From: Candidatus Omnitrophota bacterium
Lineage (GTDB): Bacteria > Hinthialibacterota > Hinthialibacteria > Hinthialibacterales > Hinthialibacteraceae
NCBI GenBank assembly: GCA_003598175.1
Contig: QZKN01000153.1
Location: forward strand, 1 to 50,524
DNA length: 50,524 bases
Reading direction: 5' to 3'
This document shows positions 16,180 to 25,043 of the stretch, piece by piece. Made by a program: the position numbers and the translations under genes. Under the pieces are notes generated by a model. The model was not told where the DNA came from. It did no database searches and saw nothing but the letters and a program-made list of their open reading frames with translations. How positions within the stretch are numbered: the stretch's first letter is position 1; every line of letters begins with the position of its first letter.

Positions 16180-16626
16180 ATGGCGGAAAGCAACCTAACT
16201 CAATCCGAGGCGCATTTATTGATCACCATGGAAAAACAACGAATTGATGAAAAACGATGGGATTATCCCAGTCTGGGAGGTTTGATCTCAATCCCGTTAG
16301 TTTCAATAGATAAAAGAGAGAAGTTCTTATTGGATATCAGCCGAAAAGGGATTGATTTATCAAAAAGCACGTATCAAAACCGCTCTCGAGAGATTGTAAT
16401 CTTACTTCGGTTGGATTTGGGGAAACGGCATCGAAATCCTGATGGTGAAGAAATATCAAGCAATCATCTTCATATTTATCGGGAAGGATACGGAGATAAA
16501 TGGGCATATCCCATTCCTGAAGATAAATTTCCCCATCTCGAAAATTTGTATCAAACCTTAATTGATTTCATGCGTTATTGCAATATAACTCGATCGCCGA
16601 TAATTGAAGAAAGTTTATTCTCATGA
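16180..16626 (+). CDS. DUF6978 family protein
   Basis: A 148-residue protein that resembles DUF6978: LTQSEAHLLITMEK at the N-terminus, then FLLDISRKGIDLSKSTYQNR, LLRLDLGKRHRNPDGEEI, HLHIYREGYGDKWAYPIP and FMRYCNITRSP. No function is established for the family. The start could be either of two adjacent ATG codons; AAGGAG is better spaced for the second (16,180). The stop overlaps the next start (ATGA), so the pair is translationally coupled. This pairing with a DUF1828/1829 protein suggests a two-component module of unknown role. Confidence 0.75.
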   Translation: MAESNLTQSEAHLLITMEKQRIDEKRWDYPSLGGLISIPLVSIDKREKFLLDISRKGIDLSKSTYQNRSREIVILLRLDLGKRHRNPDGEEISSNHLHIYREGYGDKWAYPIPEDKFPHLENLYQTLIDFMRYCNITRSPIIEESLFS

Positions 16627-17387
16627 TCCATGAAATTCAAAACCTAATCGATAATTATATGACATGGCTAAAGGAAAAAACGATCCTTCGAAGGATTGAA
16701 GATTGGGTCGAAATCACGACTCCTTATCTGGATCGCCATAATGATTATTTGCAAATTTATGCGAAGCATGAGAATGGCGGATTTCTCCTGACCGATGATG
16801 GGTATACTCTGGAAGATCTACGCCTTTGCGGATGCAAAATGGAAACTCATAAACGACAGGAACTTCTCAAAATGACCCTGAACGGTTTTGGGATTCAACT
16901 GGATAAAGACAATCTAATAACACATGCATCCAGTGATAACTTCGCTCTGAAAAAACATAATCTGATACAAGCCATATTAGCAGTCAACGATCTTTTTTAT
17001 TTGGCGCAACCTTTGGTTACCAGCCTTTTTCTTGAAGATGTGACTGCCTGGTTGGATTTACATGAAATACGGTATACTCCCAAAGTGAAATTTACCGGCA
17101 AAACGGGATATGACCATCTTTTTGATTTTGTGATTCCTAAGTCTAGAGTAAAACCGGAACGTATTCTGCAAACCATCAATCGACCATGCCGAGATACGGC
17201 TCAGGCAGTAGCTTTTGCGTGGATTGATACAAAAGAGGTGCGACCGCCGGATTCACGCGCATACGCCATTTTAAATGATTCCGAAAGAGAATTACATTCA
17301 TCCGTTATCGACGCATTGGCAAATTATAATGTGACTCCGGTTCAATGGAGTGAAAGAGAGGAAGTGAGAGAAGATTTGGCCGCATAA
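16623..17387 (+). CDS. DUF1828/DUF1829 domain protein
   Basis: A 254-residue protein. The N-terminal half fits DUF1828: TPYLDRHNDYLQIYA followed by GGFLLTDDGYTLEDLRLCGC and KRQELLKMTLNGFGI. The C-terminal half (from about residue 135) fits DUF1829: LDLHEIRYTPKVKFTGKTGY then HLFDFVIPKSR and a final NYNVTPVQWSERE. Both domains are uncharacterised. It is coupled by a 4-base overlap to the DUF6978 gene. Such genes turn up patchily in bacteria and phages, so horizontal acquisition is plausible; no mobile element is adjacent. Confidence 0.75.
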   Translation: MIHEIQNLIDNYMTWLKEKTILRRIEDWVEITTPYLDRHNDYLQIYAKHENGGFLLTDDGYTLEDLRLCGCKMETHKRQELLKMTLNGFGIQLDKDNLITHASSDNFALKKHNLIQAILAVNDLFYLAQPLVTSLFLEDVTAWLDLHEIRYTPKVKFTGKTGYDHLFDFVIPKSRVKPERILQTINRPCRDTAQAVAFAWIDTKEVRPPDSRAYAILNDSERELHSSVIDALANYNVTPVQWSEREEVREDLAA

Positions 17388-17453
17388 ACTTCTTGAAAAG
17401 AATTCTGTGGTTCCAGAATCCTTTTCAACAACAATAGAGAACGATCAATCTAA

Positions 17454-19199
17454 ATGATCAATGATTTCGACGGCTTAAAATACACAATCGCCTCCCCTCA
17501 CCAAAAAGAATGGGGACAGCGCCTCATTTCCGAATTATTTTTGATTCTCCTGATTTCCACAATCGGCGTCGTTCTCGGATTGCAAGGCTGGCAATCCCGC
17601 GTGCACGGCATGGATCTGACTCCCTGCATTGACGATGCTGTAGAGTTTTGGCAAGACGGAATCCTCCCCGAAAAAGGCATGTTGAACAGTTTTGCCTCAT
17701 ACAATCCCCCCGGAACCAACCTGCTGTTTATTCCCTGCGTCCGTCTTTTTCACGATCCGGTTCTTTTCGATTATCCGGTTTGCGCCTTGTTCTATTTCGG
17801 CGCGAATCTTGTTATATTTCTTCTCGTCCGACCGGCATTCGGGAGGAATTGCGCTTTTCTGGCGGTTATCCTCTTCGCGTTTTCCTCCTTCGGTCTGCAA
17901 TCCTCCGCGTCGTTGTGGTCCCGTTATCAAATGCCCTTTTTTTATACGGCGTTTGTCCTCTGCCTTATGCGCTGGATACAAAATAACAATGGCTGGTATG
18001 CCTGCGCCGCCGTGATTCTGTGGTCCGCGGGTATGTATATCTTTTTGGAGATCGCGCCGATTATTTTTCTTCTTCCGTTTTTTTATTGGTTCTTCAAAAA
18101 ATCGCTTTCTCTTCTCCCGCTCCTCATTGCCGCTATCGTTTCGGTATTGATTTGGCTCCCTTACCTACGATTCGACTCCCAGCGTCATTTCGAGAACATC
18201 CAATCGCAGCTGGTTCGCCGGTCGGTTCTTCCTGACAACTATAAAACCGCATGGTGTAATCCGGATTTGATTGTCCATGATTGGACCGATGGAAAATTGG
18301 AAGTATCGCAACGGATTTTCGCAAACGAATCACGCGATGACGACATACCCTCTCTTTTTCGCAATGGATTTGATCACATAGCAACCATGATCAACGGTCT
18401 GCTGCTTAATTTCGGTTTCCTGGCCCCCATCCCGTTTTTGCCTTCTCTCCTTTTGATCGTGTTATTCCTTTCCAGCGCTGTTTTTTTCCTTTTCATTTTC
18501 AATAAATTCAATACGTTCACAACGATTTTTCCATTCATGTTTCCTTTTTTCCAGTCACTGAAGGAAACAAAAAAAACGGAGATTTCCGTTCTTGTATGCG
18601 GATTTTTAATCCCGCTGCTTTTTCTCTGCGCCTTGACGGAAGCGGGAAGAATCGACCGCTACGTATTTCTATGGCCGATGCAATGCATTCTCGTCGCCAT
18701 AACTCTTCAATATCCGCTGCACGTCGCAAATATCCCCAAAATCTATCGACAGGCAATTCGAAATGTACTGATCGTTTTTACCCTTAGCAATACCATCCTG
18801 CTGGAGCATGTCGATTCCTGGATTCATGACGGATTCGGCGGCAGGATGCATCCCAAACGGCAAGTCGCCGCATGGATCGCCGATCAAATCGAAAAAAATC
18901 ACATCGAAAATCCGCAAATCGGGTATCAAGTCTTTTTCATGCATTACATCCCCGCATTTCATATCCGCGATTCGCGTTACAAGGTCGGCGCCGACATTGA
19001 CATGCTTCTGCGATTTATACACGGCGTCGAAAATCACACCACCTGCGCGGAAGGCGTCTCCCCCGTTGACCATTTTCGCATTGTTCAAAAACTCCCCGTC
19101 GATCATCATCGTTCAACCTTCCGTATCCCAATCGAATCAAACGACTCTCCCGACTCCCAATTTTCTTATTATCAGATTTATGAATGCCGCAAAAAATAA
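17454..19199 (+). CDS. Polytopic membrane protein, possible GT-C-type glycosyltransferase
   Basis: A 581-residue protein with about 10-11 hydrophobic segments, starting near residue 27 and ending near 450, followed by a soluble C-terminal part of about 130 residues. An acidic pair after the first membrane segment (TPCIDDAVEFW) and the later YNPPGTNLLFIPCVRLF are where GT-C glycosyltransferases have catalytic Asp and the substrate-carrier segment, which suggests a lipid-linked sugar transferase. This is inference; no specific family could be confirmed. The ribosome binding site is weak. It sits alone between the DUF1828 pair and accB. Confidence 0.6.
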   Translation: MINDFDGLKYTIASPHQKEWGQRLISELFLILLISTIGVVLGLQGWQSRVHGMDLTPCIDDAVEFWQDGILPEKGMLNSFASYNPPGTNLLFIPCVRLFHDPVLFDYPVCALFYFGANLVIFLLVRPAFGRNCAFLAVILFAFSSFGLQSSASLWSRYQMPFFYTAFVLCLMRWIQNNNGWYACAAVILWSAGMYIFLEIAPIIFLLPFFYWFFKKSLSLLPLLIAAIVSVLIWLPYLRFDSQRHFENIQSQLVRRSVLPDNYKTAWCNPDLIVHDWTDGKLEVSQRIFANESRDDDIPSLFRNGFDHIATMINGLLLNFGFLAPIPFLPSLLLIVLFLSSAVFFLFIFNKFNTFTTIFPFMFPFFQSLKETKKTEISVLVCGFLIPLLFLCALTEAGRIDRYVFLWPMQCILVAITLQYPLHVANIPKIYRQAIRNVLIVFTLSNTILLEHVDSWIHDGFGGRMHPKRQVAAWIADQIEKNHIENPQIGYQVFFMHYIPAFHIRDSRYKVGADIDMLLRFIHGVENHTTCAEGVSPVDHFRIVQKLPVDHHRSTFRIPIESNDSPDSQFSYYQIYECRKK

Positions 19200-19277
19200 G
19201 GAATTCCGCAAATCCCATGCAACGATATCCATGACAAAGAAATAGATTATGCAGGCGACATTGTCAGATTTGCATGA

Positions 19278-19424
19278 ATGGAATATGATAATCCCTGGGG
19301 AAATCGTCGAATCAGAAAGCGCTTGGTTGATTTCCTGAGGGTCAGGGTGTGGAAGTCATTGATTTTCAATCCATTACAAACTGTGGACGATATGGGCGTC
19401 GCAGAGTGGGAAACGTGGTTGTAA
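19278..19424 (+). CDS. Possible 48-residue small protein upstream of accB (doubtful)
   Basis: An ATG-to-TAA frame reading MEYDNPWGNRRIRKRLVDFL at the start and DDMGVAEWETWL at the end. It has a natural-looking mix of basic, acidic and hydrophobic residues but no clear ribosome binding site. It ends 29 bases before accB. It may be a real small protein, a fragment of a lost gene, or chance. Confidence 0.25.
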   Translation: MEYDNPWGNRRIRKRLVDFLRVRVWKSLIFNPLQTVDDMGVAEWETWL

Positions 19425-19453
19425 GGTAAAAATGGGGGCGAAAGTGAGAAAAA

Positions 19454-19921
19454 ATGGACTTCGAATTTATAGAGCGCGTTGTCCGTCTCGTCGAAGAGGC
19501 GGAAATAGCCGAATTGGAATTGGAATCGGGGGATGATCTTCGCCTGGTTGTCAAGAAAAGCGGAAGTTATATAGCGGCGCCGGCCATGTATACACAAACC
19601 ATCCCCTCCGGTTATCCTCCGCCTTCCTATCCCGTTGCGGCGCCGCCGGCCGCGGCAAAAGAAGAGGCGGTCGATGCTTCGATTCACGTGATCCGCGCGC
19701 CGATGGTGGGAACTTTTTATCGCGCGCCAGCGCCGGATGCACCGTCTTTCGTGGAAACGGGAGCAGCGGTGCAGGACAACACGGTGGTTTGCATTCTCGA
19801 GGCGATGAAAGTCATGAACGAAATCAAGGCGGGGATTTCCGGAAAAGTCCTCGAAATTTTAGTGGAAAACGGCCAGCCGGTGGAATATGGCCAGCCATTG
19901 TTCAAAATCAAAAAAAATTAG
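19454..19921 (+). CDS. accB: Biotin carboxyl carrier protein of acetyl-CoA carboxylase
   Basis: Carries biotin between the biotin carboxylase and carboxyltransferase steps of acetyl-CoA carboxylase, the first step of fatty acid synthesis. The 155 residues follow the family plan: an N-terminal helix (FIERVVRLVEEAEIAELELESG), a flexible Pro/Ala linker (about 42-70), and a biotinyl domain from about 78 with the EAMKVMNEI motif, in which K119 is the biotinylated lysine. It is followed by accC after a 125-base gap that holds a terminator-like hairpin. That spacing is longer than in many accBC operons. Confidence 0.96.
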   Translation: MDFEFIERVVRLVEEAEIAELELESGDDLRLVVKKSGSYIAAPAMYTQTIPSGYPPPSYPVAAPPAAAKEEAVDASIHVIRAPMVGTFYRAPAPDAPSFVETGAAVQDNTVVCILEAMKVMNEIKAGISGKVLEILVENGQPVEYGQPLFKIKKN

Positions 19922-19938
19922 ATGAATCTTAAAACGGG

Positions 19939-19976
19939 ACGAGAGCGAAGTCTGCATTCCTTCACTCTCGTTGTTT
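19939..19976 (+). terminator. Hairpin with T-run between accB and accC (partial terminator or attenuator)
   Basis: ACGAGAG pairs with CTCTCGT, extended by GAAG with CTTC after one mismatch, with an 9-base loop and then TTGTTTT. This fits a factor-independent terminator. Placed inside the accBC pair, it could let more accB than accC be made, as BCCP is needed in excess. A promoter for accC would have to lie in the next 70 bases, or read-through must be partial. Confidence 0.6.
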
Positions 19977-19977
19977 T

Positions 19978-20000
19978 CAGGCGGGTACGCCTGCTCAACC
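19978..20000. repeat. Single copy of the AGGCG/CGCCT palindromic repeat
   Basis: CAGGCG-GGTA-CGCCTG hairpin followed by CTCAACC. It is a variant of the units at 36,068-36,092 and 48,983-49,008 (GCAGGCG-GGGA-CGCCTGC then TCTAC), found here directly after the accB hairpin. Confidence 0.6.
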
Positions 20001-20046
20001 CGATGAACATCCCGCCGATTTCACAAAACGATAGTTGAGAATTCGT

Positions 20047-21414
20047 ATGTTCAAAAAGATATTGATCGCCAATCGGGGAGAGATCGCATTGCGAATCATT
20101 CGCGCGTGCCGCGAGATGGATATTGCCACGGTGGCTGTTTGTTCCGAAGCCGATCGCGATTCGCTCCACGTGCGATTCGCCGATGAGGATATCTGCATCG
20201 GTCCGCCGCAGGCGGCCGAATCGTATTTGAATGTTCCGCGAATTATCTCCGCCGCGGAAATTACCGACGCCGAAGCGATTCATCCCGGGTATGGATTTTT
20301 AGCGGAAAATGCACATTTCGCGGAAATCTGCGAATCGTGCAACATCGCATTCATCGGACCATCGCCCAAAGCAATTTCGTTGATGGGCGATAAGGCCGTC
20401 GCGCGAAACACGATCGAGAAGGAAGGGATCAAGGCCATTCCCGGCTCAGAATCGACCGTGGAGGATGCGGAAAAAGCGGTTGCCATTGCCCGAAAATTAG
20501 GATATCCGGTGATGGTCAAGGCGGCGGCAGGCGGAGGCGGACGCGGCATGCGGGTGGCTCATACTGACGTGAGTTTGGTGCAGGCGTTCATCACGGCGCA
20601 ATCGGAAGCGGAAAAAGCCTTCGGCGACCGCCGTCTTTATATCGAAAAACTGATTTTGGAGCCTCGGCACGTCGAAATCCAGATTCTGGCTGATAAAGCG
20701 GGGAATTGTATCCATCTCGGCGAAAGGGATTGTTCGCTGCAACGGCGACACCAAAAAGTAGTGGAAGAAAGTCCATCTCCGGCCGTGAACGCGGAATTGC
20801 GCAAACGGATGGGAGAAGCTGCCATTCGTTGCGCCAAGGCCGTCGGATATTACAGCGCGGGGACGATCGAATTTTTGTTGGACAAGGATTCGAATTTCTT
20901 TTTTATGGAAATGAACACCCGCGTGCAGGTCGAACATCCGGTGACGGAAATGATTACCGGTGTGGATATATTAAAAGAACAAATTCGCATTGCCGCTGGT
21001 TTGCCTTTATCGATCAAACAGGAAGATATCCAATTCAGCGGCCATGCGATCGAATGCCGGGTGAACGCGGAAGATCCAACCAATCAATTTCTCCCCTCGC
21101 CGGGAAAAATCACCGGTCTTCACATACCAGGCGGGCCTGGAATTCGGGTCGATTCTCATATTTATAGTGAATATGTGGTTCCGGCTTATTACGATTCTCT
21201 GCTGGCGAAAGTCATTTCTCACGGACACGATCGCAACGAAGCGATTGCCAAAATGAAACGGGCGCTGGACGAGTTCGTCGTCGAAGGGATTCCCACCACC
21301 GTTCCCCTGCTGCAATCGATCATGAAAAATCACGATTTCGTCACTGGGAACTTCCATACGGGTAGTTTGGATGCAATCCGGCATCAATTCGAAGTGGATT
21401 TTTCCTCGCGATAA
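20047..21414 (+). CDS. accC: Acetyl-CoA carboxylase, biotin carboxylase subunit
   Basis: Carboxylates the biotin on BCCP using ATP and bicarbonate. The 455 residues match the usual length. The N-terminal fold starts MFKKILIANRGEIALRIIRA; HPGYGFLAEN follows near 85. The ATP-grasp loop reads GYPVMVKAAAGGGGRGMR, and the active site has EMNTRVQVEHPVTEM. It ends in the SLLAKVISHGHDRNEAI region typical of the C-terminal domain. A TTG lies in frame 12 bases upstream, but the ATG at 20,047 matches the usual family start. It is convergent with the next gene, with four bases between the stop codons. Confidence 0.97.
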   Translation: MFKKILIANRGEIALRIIRACREMDIATVAVCSEADRDSLHVRFADEDICIGPPQAAESYLNVPRIISAAEITDAEAIHPGYGFLAENAHFAEICESCNIAFIGPSPKAISLMGDKAVARNTIEKEGIKAIPGSESTVEDAEKAVAIARKLGYPVMVKAAAGGGGRGMRVAHTDVSLVQAFITAQSEAEKAFGDRRLYIEKLILEPRHVEIQILADKAGNCIHLGERDCSLQRRHQKVVEESPSPAVNAELRKRMGEAAIRCAKAVGYYSAGTIEFLLDKDSNFFFMEMNTRVQVEHPVTEMITGVDILKEQIRIAAGLPLSIKQEDIQFSGHAIECRVNAEDPTNQFLPSPGKITGLHIPGGPGIRVDSHIYSEYVVPAYYDSLLAKVISHGHDRNEAIAKMKRALDEFVVEGIPTTVPLLQSIMKNHDFVTGNFHTGSLDAIRHQFEVDFSSR

Positions 21415-21418
21415 GGAA

Positions 21419-23257
21419 TTACGCCTTTTCGTTTTGCAATTTTTCCTCAAACAAATGATCAAGCCATTCCGCGCGATGGGCGTAGGTGTGTTTTTCCAGC
21501 ACTTTTCGCCTTGCTCGTTCGATGCAGGCAGATCGTTGTTCCTCATGCTCCAAAAAATAGGCGGCCAATTGCGCCAGTTCGGGCAGGGACCGATAAAAAA
21601 AGACTTCCTGCGGAGCCTCGTCGGATAACGGCAGATCGTTCACGAAGCCGGGGCAATAGATTTCGTCCGCTTTCGGCAGCCAATCCGACAACAGGAAACC
21701 GCCGGCGGCGGGGACGTCGAAATCGCGCACGTTCATGCAGGTATACGATTGCAAACTGTGGATATTGAGCGTGATTTTGGCGTTGCGGTAGACTTCGAAT
21801 AGATGTTTGAAGCGTAAAATACCGCGATACCACTTGTTCGCCGCTTCGGCCGGCAGCAACTTCAACCAATCTTCATTGCCGTAAATGCGTAGATCGAAAC
21901 GGGACAGACTTTGAATGACGTGGAGGCGAAATTGCGTGTTGGCCTGCCAGAGAAGTTTTTGGCGTAATTCGTCCAGCCGGTCGGCGGGGAGTTCGCCCGG
22001 TGGTTCGAAGCCAGCCATCACATCGCGTACTTTTTTTCGTGGAAAGCGCATTTTTTCCGCAATCACGCGGCGGCAATAGGATTGCCAGGCGGGCGACAGT
22101 TGTTCAAAAAATGGAGACAAATCACGAACCTGTCCCACGAAAACGATGTCACAACGCCTGGAGCCGCGTTTTTTCCCACGGCGGATTTTCGTGGCCGCTC
22201 CCGGCATATAGTCCGGCGAATCCACGCCGTACAGGCGCAAGGTATCCGCCCATTCGTAATCCGCGATCAGATAGGTTTCATCCGCGGAGGTTCCGTGCCG
22301 TTGCAGTAAATGCTCTCCATATAATGGATCATCCGCAAACCAAACAATCTTCGGAATGGGAAGAGAACGGCTGAACGCGCGCCCCAATCCCGATTCGAAA
22401 CCGGGAGGTTCATTGCAGAGGAAGATGAGGTCGGGTTCGAACAGAGCCATTTTTAATATGCGGTAATAAGGCGGGTAGTAATGGTCGGATTGCAGGACGG
22501 TATATTCGGTTTCATAACCCAACCGGCGAAAATGATGCATCAACGTTCTCATGAGCACGTGTTGAATGAGCGAGTAACACGCCTTATCCCGTAAATCCTG
22601 AAACGACCAGACTCGAGGGGATGAGGCGTTTCTGTTCCCGAGAATCGACGGCAACGTTTCGATTTTGTTTTTCATGCGGGAATAGCGTTGACGCACTTCG
22701 TTACGAATCCAGACGAGATGAGAATCGATCATTTTTTTTTCGTCGGCGCAAAGCGGAAATCTACCCCAATGAAAATGTGGGCGGGCGGCGGCGTAACAAA
22801 GGCTGGCATCGAATATCCGCGCGATTTTTTCGCGGACATGATTCCCGATGGCCCAATACATCTTTTTCGATGCGAAGAAGTGGCGCAGGTCCGCTGTCTG
22901 TAAAGCGACGTTGAAGGTTTTCAGCGATGGTTCAATGACGAGAATTCCACGATTCTCATCAACGATTCGCGGCGCGGAGCGCAACAGGAGATTCCCGTCA
23001 TCCAACCCCATCAAATAGAGAAAATCCATTCCACTTTCCAGAGAGGCAAGGATCGAGTCGAGAAAAGAAGGATTGCGGACGGAATCCGATGGATGAAGCG
23101 GCGATGGTTCCGTTTCGGTTGCATTGGGATCGATGGTGAATGAAGATTGATTTTTGCAAGGCAATGAATCTGCATTCCCCACCAACTCTTCATGAATTGC
23201 GGGGTGATGTCTGCGTAGCGAGGCGAGATTTTTCAATGCGATTTGATTCACGCGCAT
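21419..23257 (-). CDS. Glycosyltransferase: MAF-like N-terminal region fused to CgeB-like C-terminal region
   Basis: A 612-residue soluble protein. Residues about 68-142 (FLYLMGLDDGNLLL ... ILVIEPSLKTFNVALQT) look like the N-terminal part of motility-associated-factor (DUF115) glycosyltransferases. The second half resembles CgeB/Glyco_trans_1_2 glycosyltransferases: KIVWFADDP, CDIVFVGQVRD, LRIYGNEDW, then KITLNIHSLQSYTCMNVRDF and DVPAAGGFLLSD. It probably transfers sugar to a surface protein or glycan; donor and acceptor are unknown. It lies 18 bases after glgC on the same strand and is likely co-transcribed with it. No flagellar genes are nearby. Confidence 0.75.
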   Translation of the reverse strand: MRVNQIALKNLASLRRHHPAIHEELVGNADSLPCKNQSSFTIDPNATETEPSPLHPSDSVRNPSFLDSILASLESGMDFLYLMGLDDGNLLLRSAPRIVDENRGILVIEPSLKTFNVALQTADLRHFFASKKMYWAIGNHVREKIARIFDASLCYAAARPHFHWGRFPLCADEKKMIDSHLVWIRNEVRQRYSRMKNKIETLPSILGNRNASSPRVWSFQDLRDKACYSLIQHVLMRTLMHHFRRLGYETEYTVLQSDHYYPPYYRILKMALFEPDLIFLCNEPPGFESGLGRAFSRSLPIPKIVWFADDPLYGEHLLQRHGTSADETYLIADYEWADTLRLYGVDSPDYMPGAATKIRRGKKRGSRRCDIVFVGQVRDLSPFFEQLSPAWQSYCRRVIAEKMRFPRKKVRDVMAGFEPPGELPADRLDELRQKLLWQANTQFRLHVIQSLSRFDLRIYGNEDWLKLLPAEAANKWYRGILRFKHLFEVYRNAKITLNIHSLQSYTCMNVRDFDVPAAGGFLLSDWLPKADEIYCPGFVNDLPLSDEAPQEVFFYRSLPELAQLAAYFLEHEEQRSACIERARRKVLEKHTYAHRAEWLDHLFEEKLQNEKA

Positions 23258-23275
23258 AGGGAAACTTCGGATTGA

Positions 23276-24508
23276 CTATTGCTCCACCTTCAATCCTTTG
23301 GGAATCACGACCAATCCGTTTTCCGTAACCATGAATTGTTTACGGTCTTTTTCTTGATCATAACCGATCACGCAATCGTCGGGAATCACGACTTGTTTGT
23401 CGATAATGGTGTTGCGAATTTTACATCGCCGGCCGATTACCGTCTGGTTGAAAACCACGCAACCATGCAGGTCGCTGTCACGGCCGATTCGTACTTCCGG
23501 CGAAATCACGCATCGATGCAAATTTCCTTCGATCATGCAGCCATACGAAATGATCGAACACTCGATGCGGCCGGGTGTGGGGGTATCAAGATTAATGCTG
23601 GCGGGAAGCGGATGATACGCATCGGTCCGGAACGGCCAATCCTTCGAATACAGATCGATGGATCGCCCCGGAACCAGCAAATCCATCGTGGCGTCGTAAT
23701 ACCCGTCAATGCTGCCGACGTCCCGCCAATACGACTGCGGATTTTGGCAGGAAAGATTATAGGCATATAAGGTGATCTGATCCTGATGAACCAGTCGAGG
23801 GCAGATGTTTTTTCCGATATCGTGCGACGAATCGGAATTTTTTCCATCTTCAATGATGGCGCGAATCAAAGGGACCGTATTGAAGACATAGACTCCCATA
23901 TTGACGAGTGATTGATCCGGTTTTCCCGGAATTGGCGGAGGATCGGATGGTTTTTCAATAAAATCGGTAATTCTGTTGTTCTCATCGACCGACAAAACGC
24001 CAAATGAAGAAGCTTCTTCGCGTTTGTATTCGATGCTGGCAATTGTGACTTCCGCCTGTTTTTGTACGTGATAGGCGATCATATCGAAATAATCCATCTG
24101 ATATATATGATCGCCGGACAAGATCACGACCCGATCGGGCTTGTGTTGTTCGAAAAGGTAAATATTTTGGTAGATCGCATCGGCTGTGCCTTCGTACCAT
24201 CGAGAGATGGTTCGTCGTTGCGGAGGAACCGTTTCGATAAACTCGTTCAATTCGCGGCTCAAGAAATTCCATCCATTGCGAATGTGCCGGTCGAGGGATT
24301 GAGACTTATATTGCGTCAGCATGTAAATTCGGCGGAGTCCCGAATTCAGGCAGTTGGAAAGCGTAAAATCGATAATGCGAAAATTACCGGCAAAGGGGAC
24401 GGCCGGTTTGGAGCGATCTTTGGTCAAGGGAAAAAGGCGCTCGCCCTGTCCGCCGGCAAGTATCAACGTCAGGGTATTTCTTAAAAAAGGAGGCAACGTT
24501 GCAATCAT
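23276..24508 (-). CDS. glgC: Glucose-1-phosphate adenylyltransferase (ADP-glucose pyrophosphorylase)
   Basis: Makes ADP-glucose from glucose-1-phosphate and ATP, the committed step of bacterial glycogen synthesis. The 410 residues match the family. The nucleotide-binding start LTLILAGGQGERLFPLTKDR (13-32) is followed by KPAVPFAGNFRIIDFTLSN. ILSGDHIYQMDY holds the metal-binding Asp, and FIEKP and the YWRDVGSIDGYYDA segment follow. The C-terminal third is a left-handed beta-helix with hexapeptide repeats (CVVFNQTVIGRRCKIRN). It probably leads an operon with the downstream glycosyltransferase. No glycogen synthase or branching enzyme gene is in the window. Confidence 0.96.
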   Translation of the reverse strand: MIATLPPFLRNTLTLILAGGQGERLFPLTKDRSKPAVPFAGNFRIIDFTLSNCLNSGLRRIYMLTQYKSQSLDRHIRNGWNFLSRELNEFIETVPPQRRTISRWYEGTADAIYQNIYLFEQHKPDRVVILSGDHIYQMDYFDMIAYHVQKQAEVTIASIEYKREEASSFGVLSVDENNRITDFIEKPSDPPPIPGKPDQSLVNMGVYVFNTVPLIRAIIEDGKNSDSSHDIGKNICPRLVHQDQITLYAYNLSCQNPQSYWRDVGSIDGYYDATMDLLVPGRSIDLYSKDWPFRTDAYHPLPASINLDTPTPGRIECSIISYGCMIEGNLHRCVISPEVRIGRDSDLHGCVVFNQTVIGRRCKIRNTIIDKQVVIPDDCVIGYDQEKDRKQFMVTENGLVVIPKGLKVEQ

Positions 24509-24671
24509 TTTTCATCCGGTTGTAAAAAATATTTTTCCGCTGATTCCATTCTTACATCAAAATGGCGGGAAAGTGTAGAGATAGGAAGTCGTGAAATTGA
24601 ATTGGCGTGAAGATAGGGGATTTTTTTAAAAGAGAATTGGCGCGAGACGGCGGCCAATCCTTTCGCTCGAG

Positions 24672-25043
24672 CTATGGTTGTTTGGTCTCGACTTCGTTCA
24701 GCAGTTCATTCACTTTTCGTTTGAGATCGGAAAGGTCGCCGGATTTTACGATAAATGCGTCGGCGTTCCAACTCATGAAATTATCCTGATAGTTCGGATA
24801 AGCCGAATGAATGATGATGGGATGGCTGCGATTGATATTCAAAAGGCGCGCAATGGTTTCCAATCCATCCATCCCGGGCATGCGGATATCCACGATGATC
24901 AAATCCGGATCCTGTTGTTCGCATAAGCGAATTCCTTCGAAGCCGTCTTTGGCCAGGATGACTTGATACCCCTCGTCCGAAAGCTCTGCATTATATAATT
25001 CACGTAAATGGATTTCATCATCAATGACCAGAATTTTTTTCAT
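24672..25043 (-). CDS. Stand-alone receiver domain response regulator
   Basis: A 123-residue CheY-like receiver with no output domain. Acidic pocket D8-D9, phosphoacceptor D52 (IIVDIRMPGMDG) and Ser80 are present. K100 is kept, but the usual K-P is K-S (FIVKSGDLSDL), a variation seen in some stand-alone receivers. The start overlaps the last 23 bases of the upstream histidine kinase gene, so the two are coupled and almost certainly partners. It may relay phosphate to another protein or to a further kinase. Confidence 0.9.
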   Translation of the reverse strand: MKKILVIDDEIHLRELYNAELSDEGYQVILAKDGFEGIRLCEQQDPDLIIVDIRMPGMDGLETIARLLNINRSHPIIIHSAYPNYQDNFMSWNADAFIVKSGDLSDLKRKVNELLNEVETKQP

